From Polynucleobacter sp. MWH-CaK5 (lineage in GTDB: Bacteria > Pseudomonadota > Gammaproteobacteria > Burkholderiales > Burkholderiaceae): a stretch of 64,000 nucleotides of DNA. The number at the start of each line of letters is the position of its first letter. The first letter of the stretch is position 1. The stretch is from NCBI RefSeq assembly GCF_018687615.1, contig NZ_CP061299.1:851009-915008 (forward strand), in the 5' to 3' direction. Under the pieces are notes generated by a model. It was not told where the DNA came from. It was given only the letters and a program-made list of their open reading frames with translations, and ran no database searches. Positions 17,716 to 26,352 of this stretch are shown here, piece by piece. The position numbers and the translations under genes were made by a program.

Positions 17716-17951
17716 TCTTTTCTAACGAAGCGCATGGCAGTGGCTTCATGAGTGATGCGGGTCCAAATGACCTGCTTTTCTTCTGGAGTCATGAAAACCC
17801 AGTTACAAACTTCAAGAGCAGTTCTTCCGCAACCTTGGCAGACTTCATCAAACAAAGTTGAGCAAATGCCAATGCAAGGAGAATCCAGATTATCTGGGTT
17901 AATTGCTAAGGGCACAGCAGGGCTTGAATCTGGATTATTTGAGTTTGTCAT
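17712..17951 (-). CDS. DUF1289 family small cysteine-rich protein
   Basis: 79 residues with S-P-C-I-G-I-C, then C-Q-G-C-G-R-T, the hallmark four-Cys pattern of DUF1289 proteins, often annotated as Fe-S or zinc binding without proof. W-x-x-M-T-P-E-E-K follows, as usual in the family. The N-terminal 25 residues (Asn/Pro/Ser-rich) are variable. It is convergent with ybiT: the tetramer TTAA at 17712-17715 supplies both stop codons. Function unknown. Confidence 0.87.
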   Translation of the reverse strand: MTNSNNPDSSPAVPLAINPDNLDSPCIGICSTLFDEVCQGCGRTALEVCNWVFMTPEEKQVIWTRITHEATAMRFVRKD

Positions 17952-17976
17952 TGGGTTTTACATGTAACTGCCGTAT

Positions 17977-18288
17977 TTATAACGCTTGGCATTGAAGAGT
18001 TTCACTTCCTCTTGTCCAAGCACCAGTTTTAGGAATAAAACTGATAGCAGATAGTTCGGCCTTACCTGAGCAGTTTAGATCAAAATAACTGATCGGACCT
18101 AAACTGCCACAGAAGTTGTAGTTCTGTTGATTTACCTTCATCGATGAACCTTCTAAAATCATCGTGAGTGGTTTTTCATCTGGATTACTTGGGTCTTTTT
18201 TGCAGTGCCAAGTAACGTAGTCATTTCTATCGCAGGCTGTGATGGCCAGTGATACAAGAAGATAAATAGGTAATTTTTTTAAAAACAT
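17977..18288 (-). CDS. Small predicted lipoprotein, unknown function
   Basis: 103 residues. The N-terminus M-F-L-K-K-L-P-I-Y-L-L-V-S-L-A-I-T-A-C is a lipoprotein signal peptide with lipobox I-T-A-C and lipidated Cys19. The mature part has further Cys residues (W-H-C-K-K, N-F-C-G-S, L-N-C-S-G, L-Q-C-Q-A-L), suggesting disulfides in the periplasm. I do not recognise the family. The ATG at 18288 shares the CATG tetramer with the ATG of the divergent SprT-like gene; a GTG at 18294 is an alternative. DUF1289 follows after 25 bases. Confidence 0.72.
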   Translation of the reverse strand: MFLKKLPIYLLVSLAITACDRNDYVTWHCKKDPSNPDEKPLTMILEGSSMKVNQQNYNFCGSLGPISYFDLNCSGKAELSAISFIPKTGAWTRGSETLQCQAL

Positions 18289-18949
18289 GTCCACGAATAT
18301 AGCTCAATCTCATACAACCCGTGAATCTTGGCTTCAGGCGGCCGTTCATTCTCTAGAACCGATTTTTTCAAAAGCTGGTTTTGCGATTCCACCGGTCAAG
18401 GTCTCTTGTGGTTGGCCAGCTTCTAGCAGCCCAAGAACAACCCTTGGACAGTGTTGGCCAAAAGAGCGCTCTGGTGATATGGTCAATGAGATCTTTGTTT
18501 CTCCAAAGATTGAAGATCCTGTCGAAGTGCTTGATACCTTGGTTCATGAGCTATGTCATGCGGTGGATGATTGTCACAGTGGTCACGGTGAAGACTTTAA
18601 AGAAATCGCACATTGTGTAGGTCTTGAAGGTCCAGCAAGAAGTGCGCATGCCACTGAAGAATTAACAGTGCGCTTGATGATGATTGCAGAAAGACTAGGG
18701 CAGTACCCACACAAAGCCATCGTTTTTCCACCGCCAAGAGCCAACAATACGCAAAAGGCCAAAGCCAAATGCGGGCAGTGTGGTTATGAAGTGAGCTTAC
18801 TTAAGAAATGGGCCAGCATGGGTGCGCCAATATGCCCTAAAGACAATGTTCGTATGGAAGAAGTTGTTACAGACTTGATCTCTGAAACTCCAGAAGAAGA
18901 GTTTGCTCGCAAAGAGAAAGAAAAAGAGATCAAGCGCGCCGTTTGCTAG
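18287..18949 (+). CDS. SprT-like zinc metalloprotease-domain protein
   Basis: 220 residues with H-E-L-C-H-A-V-D-D (HExxH zinc motif) near residue 88 and a third ligand region H-G-E-D-F-K-E-I-A. A C-terminal zinc ribbon (C-G-Q-C-G-Y ... C-P-K-D) and an acidic/basic charged tail follow. This matches SprT-like proteins, related to Spartan proteases; the bacterial role is unclear. The ATG at 18287 is the only reasonable start and overlaps the start codon of the divergent lipoprotein gene, so its promoter must be inside that gene. Confident in fold, not in function. Confidence 0.85.
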   Translation: MSTNIAQSHTTRESWLQAAVHSLEPIFSKAGFAIPPVKVSCGWPASSSPRTTLGQCWPKERSGDMVNEIFVSPKIEDPVEVLDTLVHELCHAVDDCHSGHGEDFKEIAHCVGLEGPARSAHATEELTVRLMMIAERLGQYPHKAIVFPPPRANNTQKAKAKCGQCGYEVSLLKKWASMGAPICPKDNVRMEEVVTDLISETPEEEFARKEKEKEIKRAVC

Positions 18950-18967
18950 TGCAAATTAGCCAGTAGA

Positions 18968-19360
18968 TTAGCGCTGGATCAATTCAATCTTGTAGCCATC
19001 TGGATCTTGAACAAAGGCAATCAATGTATTGCCACCTTTGACCGGTCCAGCTTCACGAGTAACATTTCCACCAGCTACTTTGATGTCTTCACAGGTCTTA
19101 TAGATATCTTTAACGCCAATGGCAATATGGCCATAGGCAGTGCCCATCTCATAATTGCTAACACCGTGGTTGTAGGTGAGTTCAATTTCAGCCTGTCCTG
19201 AGATATTGCCTTGTTCATAGCCTACAAAAGCCAATGAATAATCCATACCAGGGCGCTCAGTTGTTCTTAACAAGTTCATGCCCATCACTTCGGTATAGAA
19301 CTTGATAGATCGTTGTAGATCGCCAACTCGAAGCATGGTGTGTAGTAATTGCATGGTCAT
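18968..19360 (-). CDS. gloA: Lactoylglutathione lyase (glyoxalase I)
   Basis: Isomerises the hemithioacetal of methylglyoxal and glutathione to S-lactoylglutathione. L-L-H-T-M-L-R-V-G-D-L at the N-terminus has the first metal His; Y-G-H-I-A-I-G-V has the second, and Y-K-I-E-L-I a metal Glu. Two vicinal-oxygen-chelate halves make up 130 residues, the bacterial nickel-type length. ATGs at 19360 and 19354 are both possible; the second aligns better with E. coli. It is convergent with the SprT-like gene, 18 bases apart, with no clear terminator between. Confidence 0.95.
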   Translation of the reverse strand: MTMQLLHTMLRVGDLQRSIKFYTEVMGMNLLRTTERPGMDYSLAFVGYEQGNISGQAEIELTYNHGVSNYEMGTAYGHIAIGVKDIYKTCEDIKVAGGNVTREAGPVKGGNTLIAFVQDPDGYKIELIQR

Positions 19361-19407
19361 TCTTTCTTTGTTGTGAAGCTTAAGTTCTTATATTTTAAAA
19401 GGCGTAT

Positions 19408-19827
19408 TTAAATATACCAGCGCAAAGTTGGTGCTGATCCTCTTTGGAACCAAACAATGGCATTTTGTTTGAAGTGACGGGCTAATTGATCCGCCTCACC
19501 AAGTTCAATTCCCACCACTAATAGGCTCTTTTCTATCCAAGCGCCCTTTGGATCTCCGCCTTGACCAAAGTAATAGGGTAGTTGCTTTTCCTGGATGAGA
19601 GTTTCTAACTCCTTCATCCGTGCTTCATTCTCTTTTTCATCAATGCGCTGCCCGTTTGGATTACTTGCTGTGATGAAACATGCAGATGATCTCTCATGCT
19701 TGGTCAATAGTTCTTCTATTTGTTGATTTGGTTCATCGATCTTAAAACTAACATCAAGATCTCCGCCTGACACGCTAGGGACCACAACTGAGTAGTGGGC
19801 CATTCGGTAGATTTCTTGGATATTCAT
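19408..19827 (-). CDS. DUF3293 domain protein
   Basis: 139 residues with A-C-F-I-T-A-S-N-P-N-G near residue 50, N-E-A-R-M-K-E-L, W-I-E-K-S-L-L-V-V-G-I and Q-N-A-I-V-W-F, which together are the DUF3293 pattern. No signal peptide or membrane segment. Family function is unknown. It reads in the same direction as gloA, 47 bases upstream of it, and is separated from the ankyrin gene by a 73-base AT-rich gap that probably carries its promoter. Confidence 0.78.
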   Translation of the reverse strand: MNIQEIYRMAHYSVVVPSVSGGDLDVSFKIDEPNQQIEELLTKHERSSACFITASNPNGQRIDEKENEARMKELETLIQEKQLPYYFGQGGDPKGAWIEKSLLVVGIELGEADQLARHFKQNAIVWFQRGSAPTLRWYI

Positions 19828-19900
19828 CTTTTTTTACTTAGGCCAATATATTTTATTTAACATAATAATGATTATGCGAATAAATGATTAATATAACGGA

Positions 19901-20614
19901 TTACTTGATTTGAGACTTATATGGCTTCTTGTATAGCTTGAGCCACCTTGATTTAAGCCCTGCAGCAATCTCAGTTTGATTGTGTTGTTCTGCAAAATCA
20001 ATCGCAGTCATCTTCACGTTATTCATCTTGGATAAATCCGCATCACGATCAAGTAATAGCTTCACTACCTCAATATGTCCACCACGAGCAGCCATCATCA
20101 ATGCCGTCGTACGGTTTGGGCTTTCTGGATCCACATAAGCGTTCTTATCCAACAAATAAGCCACGATCTTTAAATGACCATTGGTCGCTGCGTAATGCAA
20201 CGCTGACCAACCAGGCTTATTGATCTCAACTTGGCGTTTTTCGACCAAATAACGGACTAGTTCCTCTGAACCAGTAAAAGCAGCCAACATAACGGGTGTT
20301 TCACCAGCTAAATTGGGTCTTTCTAGGTCAATCGACGGTGTATCAATTAGTAATTTGGCAACATCTAAGGACTTTTCAGTGATGGCAATGGTCAACGCTG
20401 AATTGCCTTTGTCATCCATGGCATTGGGGCTCATGCCGCTAGATAGAGCTTTTTTAACAGCTTTAACATCATTGAACTTCACATCACGCAAAAAGCTGTC
20501 TACTTGATATTGCTGTGCTTGCGGCAATGTAGCCCCAGGCGTTTGAGCATTAGCCAATGTACCGGATAATGAAATTAACGATAAAAAACAATACGTTGCA
20601 ATATTTTTATACAT
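19901..20614 (-). CDS. Exported ankyrin-repeat protein
   Basis: 237 residues. Signal peptide with probable cleavage after A-N-A (residue 23). From about residue 45 there are five ankyrin-like units, with clear copies such as A-G-E-T-P-V-M-L-A-A-F-T-G-S, W-S-A-L-H-Y-A-A-T-N-G-H-L and T-A-L-M-M-A-A-R-G-G-H-I-E. The C-terminus is basic (K-S-R-W-L-K-L-Y-K-K-P). Likely periplasmic protein-protein interaction; partner unknown. It stands downstream of, and in line with, the tatD gene (57-base gap). Confidence 0.85.
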   Translation of the reverse strand: MYKNIATYCFLSLISLSGTLANAQTPGATLPQAQQYQVDSFLRDVKFNDVKAVKKALSSGMSPNAMDDKGNSALTIAITEKSLDVAKLLIDTPSIDLERPNLAGETPVMLAAFTGSEELVRYLVEKRQVEINKPGWSALHYAATNGHLKIVAYLLDKNAYVDPESPNRTTALMMAARGGHIEVVKLLLDRDADLSKMNNVKMTAIDFAEQHNQTEIAAGLKSRWLKLYKKPYKSQIK

Positions 20615-20671
20615 TCAGGTTTAACTTTAAGTTTGGTTCAATCTATGTATTGAGGCCGTTATTTAGCAAGT

Positions 20672-21451
20672 TTAAATAGGGGCTTTGAAGAGTGTTTTGA
20701 AGTTATGAGTCGTTGCTTTGGCAAGCTCTTCCACGGTGACGCCCTTCAAGTTCGCCACGAACTCTGCCACATGAGATACCCAAGCTGGTTCATTTGTTTT
20801 ACCTCTGTGTGGGATGGGTGCCAAATAAGGAGAATCTGTTTCGATCAAGATTCTCTCTAAAGGAACTTGTTTACATGTTTCTTGAAGATCTTTGGCACTC
20901 TTAAAAGTCACAATGCCTGAAAACGAGATATAAAACCCAAGCTCCATGGCTGCTTGTGCAACCTCCCAGCTTTCAGTAAAGCAATGCATGACCCCTGCTA
21001 CTTTGCTGGCACCCTCTTCTTTCAGAATCTTGATGGTGTCTTCAGATGCAGAGCGGGTGTGAATGATCAAAGGCTTATTGACCTTCAAAGCAGCACGTAT
21101 GTGCGTGCGAAAGCGCTCTCTTTGCCACTCCATCTCTTCATAGGTTTTGTCGCCCATGCGATAGTAATCAAGACCGGTTTCACCAATGGCCAAGATCTTC
21201 GGGTGTTGAGCCAATTCAACCAACTGCTCAACCGTTGGCTCTGGAGTGTCTTCGTAATCAGGATGGGTGCCAACCGTGGCGAATAAATGATCGTGAGCTT
21301 CGGCTAAAGCCAGGACATTCGGAAAGTCAGGCATGTCCACTGAGATGCACAAAGCATTTTGAACTTTAGCTTCTTTCATGCGTGCCAAAATATTCGGCAA
21401 GTCTTCCTTGAAGTCCGGAAAGTCTAGGTGGCAATGAGAATCAACAAACAT
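20672..21451 (-). CDS. TatD-family metal-dependent hydrolase
   Basis: TIM-barrel deoxyribonuclease/hydrolase family (TatD/YcfH). D-S-H-C-H-L-D-F at the N-terminus gives the metal-binding HxH; G-E-T-G-L-D-Y, I-I-H-T-R and L-I-E-T-D-S-P-Y are the further metal-ligand blocks. 259 residues is standard. The position after holB matches the E. coli tmk-holB-ycfH order, so YcfH is the closer comparison. Nuclease activity is known for some members; the substrate here is not known. Confidence 0.93.
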   Translation of the reverse strand: MFVDSHCHLDFPDFKEDLPNILARMKEAKVQNALCISVDMPDFPNVLALAEAHDHLFATVGTHPDYEDTPEPTVEQLVELAQHPKILAIGETGLDYYRMGDKTYEEMEWQRERFRTHIRAALKVNKPLIIHTRSASEDTIKILKEEGASKVAGVMHCFTESWEVAQAAMELGFYISFSGIVTFKSAKDLQETCKQVPLERILIETDSPYLAPIPHRGKTNEPAWVSHVAEFVANLKGVTVEELAKATTHNFKTLFKAPI

Positions 21452-21468
21452 AGATTGAGAGCTTCCAG

Positions 21469-21492
21469 TTAATCTTTAAATTAATCTTTAAA
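21469..21492. repeat. 12-bp tandem duplication at the holB stop
   Basis: TTAATCTTTAAA occurs twice head to tail. The second copy encodes the last holB codons and stop; the first repeats the same F-K-D-stop sequence just beyond it. It looks like a simple slippage duplication. Confidence 0.8.
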
Positions 21493-22587
21493 TATTTCTT
21501 GATAACGAATCAAGAGTGCTTCTATTTGAACTCTATTAGCCAAAGCGTGCAGCTCATGGCGTCTGGCATTCAATAAAATCTTCCAATAATCGGACAGCTT
21601 ATGACTTCTAGCGGTTTTAGAACAAAGTTCTAGTGATGAACGTCTGGATGGGTAATAACGTATTTGCCCTGCATTTTGCTGACTCATTAAATCAGCCGTC
21701 CAGCGCTCTAAAGTCACCAATAACTCAGACATGGGGGCTTTGTGAATTGCTTCTGCCGTTTGCAACCAATTGATTTGAGAGCCCTCGCCCAAAGCTTTGA
21801 GCAGTGGCTCAGCAATATCTTGTGCTGACTCCTCTGCTCCAGACAAACCTAATAAACGATCTCTGGCGTCCATGACTGCTCCACCCGCTTCACTCAATAC
21901 TTTTTCAATCTCAGCTTGACTGGCTTTGATGCCTGCCGATGCCAACTCAGTTGCTAACCAAGGCAAAGATACTTCTGCTGAAGGTCTTCCTAAAGCCAGC
22001 AATCGACAACGAGAACGAATCGTTGGCATGATGCGATCCAAACGATCACTGACCAAGATGAACAATGTGCTCTCAGGCGGCTCCTCGAGAGTCTTTAATA
22101 AGGTATTGGCTGAAACAGAGTTCAATGTTTCAACTGGGTTGATCAGGACCACCCTTTGAATACCACGATGCGGTGAGGTTGTAATGCCCTCCAAAGCATC
22201 TCTTATTTGCTCTACTTTAATCACTGAGCTGGCTTTTTTATCCGCTTTCTCAGAATCGTCTTCTACCTTTTTCCTGCCTTTTTTGGGCTTTTCATCTAAA
22301 CCATCGTCCCCTGCCATTTCTTCATGGGGCAATAAATGGGCTTGGCTCTCTGGAACAATCCCCAAAAAGTCAGGGTGATTGCCTGTATCAAACCAATGAC
22401 AAGCTTCACACTGACAACAAGGTTTTATCCCTTGACTAGTTTCGCAGATCAAAGCTTTGGCCAAATGAAGGGCAAAGTCCATCTTGCCAATCCCGGTTTG
22501 TCCATGCAACAGGATGGTATGAGGCATGTTGGCCAGATTCAATTCAGACCAAGCTTGCTCAAACCATGGATGAAGGGATTGCTTCAT
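21481..22587 (-). CDS. holB: DNA polymerase III delta' subunit
   Basis: Clamp-loader subunit. From the ATG at 22587 the protein has 368 residues; a TTG two codons earlier is less likely. H-G-Q-T-G-I-G-K is the P-loop-like motif, and K-P-C-C-Q-C-E-A-C is part of the zinc module. S-A-N-T-L-L-K-T-L-E-E-P-P and S-R-C-R form the sensor/SRC region. Between about residues 85 and 120 is a highly charged insertion rich in Lys, Glu and Asp (K-P-K-K-G-R-K-K-V-E-D-D) not part of the core fold. It lies in the tmk-holB-tatD order. Confidence 0.93.
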   Translation of the reverse strand: MKQSLHPWFEQAWSELNLANMPHTILLHGQTGIGKMDFALHLAKALICETSQGIKPCCQCEACHWFDTGNHPDFLGIVPESQAHLLPHEEMAGDDGLDEKPKKGRKKVEDDSEKADKKASSVIKVEQIRDALEGITTSPHRGIQRVVLINPVETLNSVSANTLLKTLEEPPESTLFILVSDRLDRIMPTIRSRCRLLALGRPSAEVSLPWLATELASAGIKASQAEIEKVLSEAGGAVMDARDRLLGLSGAEESAQDIAEPLLKALGEGSQINWLQTAEAIHKAPMSELLVTLERWTADLMSQQNAGQIRYYPSRRSSLELCSKTARSHKLSDYWKILLNARRHELHALANRVQIEALLIRYQEIFKD

Positions 22588-22645
22588 AGGCAATGTTTAT
22601 GCAGAGCGTTATAGTTAAAATTAATGATAAATATATCTATATTAA

Positions 22646-23329
22646 TCATATATTTGAAATAGCTTCTTGAAGTATCTTCCAGATAACCTCTTTGCTTTGA
22701 CTAGCATCAATCAAATGAAATCTTGCTGCATCATCTTGGGCGCGACGCAAGTATTCAAGTCTGACCTTCTCAAAAAAGTCGGTATTCAGTTGTTCAAACT
22801 TGTCTGGATCTCGCGCAGCACTGCGACGAGATTCTGCGGTTTGACTTGGCAGGTCAAATAAGAAAGTCAGATCTGGTTGCAAGACATAACGCTTCCCTGC
22901 CCCATCTCCAGAATCATTGTTAGCCAAACGCATCTGAACCCATACTTCCAACTCATAAAGTTTGGCCAAATCCAAGCCTCGGCCCCCACCTTGGTAGGCG
23001 AAACTGGCATCAGTAAATCTATCGGAAATCACAATCTTGCCCAGAGCCAAGGCAGGCTCAATCACAGTGGCCAAATGCTCTCTGCGGGCGGCAAACATTA
23101 ACAAAGCCTCAGTTTCAAGATGCATGGGGTGATGCAAAAGAATCTCTCGCAGCTTCTCACCCAAAGCAGTACCGCCCGGCTCACGGGTCAGAACAATCTC
23201 ATGCTTGGGGTATTTTTTGCCCAACTCATCAGCAAATGCCTGAATGTGCGTGCTTTTTCCGGCACCATCAATGCCTTCAAAGGAGATGAATAAGCCTGGC
23301 GCATTGTTGGAATGAGTGAAAAGAGACAT
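22646..23329 (-). CDS. tmk: Thymidylate kinase
   Basis: Phosphorylates dTMP to dTDP. P-loop F-E-G-I-D-G-A-G-K-S-T-H at residues 17-28, the D-R-F-T-D-A-S-F-A-Y-Q-G-G-G-R-G block, and a lid region R-R-S-A-A-R-D. At 227 residues it is about 15 longer than usual owing to an N-S-G-D-G-A-G-K insertion before the L-x-P-D-L-T-F-L-F-D strand. It lies 42 bases after mltG and 58 bases before holB, a conserved gammaproteobacterial and betaproteobacterial order. Confidence 0.96.
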   Translation of the reverse strand: MSLFTHSNNAPGLFISFEGIDGAGKSTHIQAFADELGKKYPKHEIVLTREPGGTALGEKLREILLHHPMHLETEALLMFAARREHLATVIEPALALGKIVISDRFTDASFAYQGGGRGLDLAKLYELEVWVQMRLANNDSGDGAGKRYVLQPDLTFLFDLPSQTAESRRSAARDPDKFEQLNTDFFEKVRLEYLRRAQDDAARFHLIDASQSKEVIWKILQEAISNI

Positions 23330-23371
23330 GGATAAATTGGGTCTAGGCGTGAATATAGGTATTTTGGGGGA

Positions 23372-24415
23372 TTACTTTTTTAACTGATACTTTCTAACAG
23401 CTTCATTATGCGCTACCAGGGTCTCTGAAAAAGCACTCCGGCCATCGCCCTTGGCAACAAAGTAAATGGCTTTTGAGCTACTTGGCTGAGCTGCGACTAT
23501 TAAAGAGTTCTTGCCTGGCATTGCAATCGGGGTGGGCGGCAAACCATAGCGTGTATAAGAATTGTATGGGCCGTCTTTTAAGAGGTCTTTTTTTCTGAGG
23601 TTGCCATCAAAGGATGCGCCCAAGCCATAAATGATGGTGGGATCGGTTTGAAGCTTCATGCCTATTTTCATGCGGTTATTGAATACAGCTGACACCAAAC
23701 CACGATCATCCGGGTGACCAGTCTCCTTTTCAATAATAGAGGCCAACTTCAAAAGATCATAAGGTGACTTGACGGGTGAGCCCTCATGGCGCTTGCTCCA
23801 AGCATCATTCAAATGATCCTGCATGGCTTTGTATGCCTTTTGGTAGATTGATGTATCGGTATCACCGGGCTCATATACATATGTATTTGGAAAAAACAAA
23901 CCCTCAGGATGAGCTTCTTTGGCCTCAAGCTTGCTCAGCAGCTGTTTGCTTGACCAAGCCTTGGCTTCCTTTTTTAGTTCAGGCTGAGCATCAATGGCTG
24001 CCTTGAATTGCGCAAAGGTCCACCCTTCAACCAATGTCACGCCAAGTTTGACGCTATCTCCCTGAGCCATTTGAGCAAGGACAGAGGCCAAACTTGCGCC
24101 CTTGGGAAAGTCGTAAACGCCGGCCTTCAAATTTTTTGCAAAGAAAAATAATCTGGCGACCAATTGAACTCGCCAAACAGACACATCAAGACCTTGGGCG
24201 GCCATTTGATTGGCAACGCTGGTCACGTTTGATTTTGGATTAATTTTTACCCTGAGCACATTCTGAGGAATGTTTTGTGATGCAATCGATGGTTCTTTAG
24301 GGACCGCAGGCGCCATGAAAGCCACATAAGAAATCATGAGCACAAGGACCAAACCACCTATCAGGGTTAGCTTGAGTAAAAACTTAATAAAATTAGGTAT
24401 ATAAACAAAGTTCAT
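23372..24415 (-). CDS. mltG: Endolytic murein transglycosylase MltG
   Basis: Inner-membrane lytic transglycosylase (YceG) thought to cut nascent glycan strands. Starting at ATG 24415 gives 347 residues: a short cytoplasmic N-terminus, one membrane segment (about residues 12-35), a LysM-like subdomain, and the catalytic domain. A-S-I-I-E-K-E-T-G carries the catalytic Glu, followed by V-F-N-N-R-M-K-I-G-M-x-L-Q-T-D-P-T and Y-N-T-Y-like N-S-Y-T-R-Y-G-L-P-P-x-P-I. The frame extends upstream to 24493 without similarity. It is divergent from ygfZ across 50 bases. Confidence 0.94.
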   Translation of the reverse strand: MNFVYIPNFIKFLLKLTLIGGLVLVLMISYVAFMAPAVPKEPSIASQNIPQNVLRVKINPKSNVTSVANQMAAQGLDVSVWRVQLVARLFFFAKNLKAGVYDFPKGASLASVLAQMAQGDSVKLGVTLVEGWTFAQFKAAIDAQPELKKEAKAWSSKQLLSKLEAKEAHPEGLFFPNTYVYEPGDTDTSIYQKAYKAMQDHLNDAWSKRHEGSPVKSPYDLLKLASIIEKETGHPDDRGLVSAVFNNRMKIGMKLQTDPTIIYGLGASFDGNLRKKDLLKDGPYNSYTRYGLPPTPIAMPGKNSLIVAAQPSSSKAIYFVAKGDGRSAFSETLVAHNEAVRKYQLKK

Positions 24416-24465
24416 AGAGCTATATGATAAAAGCTTATTGATGAAGACAACTAAAAAACCATAAT

Positions 24466-25485
24466 ATGGCGCATACCAGTAATAACAACTCAAATACCTG
24501 CTTCACACCACTCAAAGACTGGTCTTGTATCAGTGTGATTGGGTCTGATGCAGTCGATTTTTTACAAAATCAACTCACCAACAGTGTTAAATCCATAGCG
24601 AATACTCCAGCAGCTTCAATCGCTACCCCTCATCAACAAAATCGCTTTGCTGGTTACTGTTCTGCCAAGGGTCGTTTGATGGCTAGCTTTTGGATTACCC
24701 GCCAAGACACTTCTGTGGGCGGCGAGAATGTTGAAGCCACAGAATCACAGCCCGCTTTTTATTTATTCATATCAAAAGACTTGGCAGCTACTTTGGCCAA
24801 ACGCTTGAGCATGTTTGTCTTGCGCTCCAAGGTCAAGGTACTTGATTTGACAGAATCAATGGATATCTATGGTTACGCTGCAGAAACGAATGAGTCCAGT
24901 GGTGCCAAGGATGAATTGGCAGCAATGGTTGCTATGCCAGGAGTCATCGCTGCTGAACTACCGCCCGTTAGCATCAACCAAGTACAAACCAAACGATACC
25001 TTTTGGCTGCACCAAAAAATCAAACCATGGGTGAGATCCAGGATTCAGCCTTACAAGCTTGGAATTGGCTAGAGATCCAAAGTGCCATTCCAAGAATCAC
25101 TCAAGCAACCTTTGAGCAATTTGTGCCACAAATGATCAATATGGAATCTTTGAAGGGTATTGATTTTCAGAAAGGCTGTTACCCAGGTCAAGAAGTTGTG
25201 GCAAGAAGCCAGTACCGCGGCACGATCAAACGTCGCTTGCAGGTGGCTCATCTGAACCACTCTGAAGCGATTTTGCCGGGAGCTGAAATTTTCCACAGTG
25301 ATGATCCATCTCAACCCTGCGGCATGGTTGTTTTGGCAGCGCTTCATCCTTTGGTCAATAACCGCATGGATGTTCAGGTGGAATGTAAATTAGAAGCCCT
25401 TCAATCTGGGTCTGTGCATTTAGGTTCAGCCACTGGTCCTGCATTGAGCTTCGCAGCATTGCCCTATCCTTTGATTGAAATATAA
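24466..25485 (+). CDS. ygfZ: Folate-binding protein YgfZ/GcvT-like
   Basis: Folate-binding iron-sulfur-cluster maturation factor linked to MiaB-type tRNA modification. The signature K-G-C-Y-P-G-Q-E-V-V-A-R-S-Q-Y-R-G lies at about residue 235, including the redox-relevant Cys. The 339 residues show a GcvT-like fold opening (V-D-F-L-Q-N-Q-L-T-N-S-V). It is the divergent neighbour of mltG, a common betaproteobacterial pairing, and is followed after 14 bases by the NRDE-family gene, probably co-transcribed. Confidence 0.92.
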   Translation: MAHTSNNNSNTCFTPLKDWSCISVIGSDAVDFLQNQLTNSVKSIANTPAASIATPHQQNRFAGYCSAKGRLMASFWITRQDTSVGGENVEATESQPAFYLFISKDLAATLAKRLSMFVLRSKVKVLDLTESMDIYGYAAETNESSGAKDELAAMVAMPGVIAAELPPVSINQVQTKRYLLAAPKNQTMGEIQDSALQAWNWLEIQSAIPRITQATFEQFVPQMINMESLKGIDFQKGCYPGQEVVARSQYRGTIKRRLQVAHLNHSEAILPGAEIFHSDDPSQPCGMVVLAALHPLVNNRMDVQVECKLEALQSGSVHLGSATGPALSFAALPYPLIEI

Positions 25486-25499
25486 GTTAAAGCGATAGC

Positions 25500-26348
25500 A
25501 TGTGTTTAGTTCTGACCTCATGGCAATCGCACCCAGACTACCCTTTGGTGGTTTTAGCCAATCGCGATGAGTTTTATGAACGAGCCACGGATGCCATGCA
25601 TTGGTGGCAAGATCATCCTCATATTTTGGCTGGTCGAGATCTTGCTGATGTCAAAGGACAAGCTGGCACCTGGATGGGCTTCAGTAAAACGGGACGATTT
25701 GCGGCTCTCACCAATGTTCGAGCTCCCAGTGAAAAGAATCCAGATACTCCAACCCGCGGAGAAATAACCGCCAGCTTTTTAAAAAGTGATCAAACCCCAG
25801 CCCAGTTCATCTCATCTCAAGGTCCAAGCTTTGCTCGTTATAACGGCTTTAATTTGCTTGCAACTGATCTGTCAAAAGAAACACCCTCCTTGGTTTGGTT
25901 CAGTAACCGAGTGCAAATGGGTCAATCTTTGCGCCCCAGAAAAACCATGAACCCTCAAGCACTGACGCCTGGCATTTATGGTTTATCCAATGGCATGCTC
26001 GATATGCCTTGGCCAAAGGTTCAACACCGCGTGGGTGCCTTTGCTCAATTATTAGCGATGGATACAGGGCAATTTAAACGCGCTGAACACTATTTGCGCA
26101 TGATGGAAGATATGACCCAAGCTCAGGATGAGTACTTGCCTCAAACCGGGGTTTCTTATGAATGGGAAAAAGTCCTATCTTCAGCCTTCATCAGAACCCC
26201 TAACTACGGCACACGATCCAGTTCATTGATTCGGGTGCGCAAAGATGGTCACTTTGAAGTGATAGAAAAGCGTTTTGATGCAGATAAAGAGATTGGCACT
26301 CAACAATTTGAGGGGCGCCTTGAAAACTTCCTAAGCGCCCGGGTTTAG
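25500..26348 (+). CDS. NRDE (TANGO2-like) family protein
   Basis: 282 residues starting M-C-L-V-L-T-S-W, then V-V-L-A-N-R-D-E-F-Y-E-R, the NRDE motif that names the family, and G-R-D-L... G-T-W-M-G-F-S-K-T-G-R-F-A-A-L-T-N-V-R. An invariant Cys at position 2 is present. Eukaryotic TANGO2 has been linked to Golgi organisation and haem/lipid handling; the bacterial role is not established. It follows ygfZ closely and is convergent with the response-regulator gene four bases away. Confidence 0.9.
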   Translation: MCLVLTSWQSHPDYPLVVLANRDEFYERATDAMHWWQDHPHILAGRDLADVKGQAGTWMGFSKTGRFAALTNVRAPSEKNPDTPTRGEITASFLKSDQTPAQFISSQGPSFARYNGFNLLATDLSKETPSLVWFSNRVQMGQSLRPRKTMNPQALTPGIYGLSNGMLDMPWPKVQHRVGAFAQLLAMDTGQFKRAEHYLRMMEDMTQAQDEYLPQTGVSYEWEKVLSSAFIRTPNYGTRSSSLIRVRKDGHFEVIEKRFDADKEIGTQQFEGRLENFLSARV

Positions 26349-26352
26349 TGAC

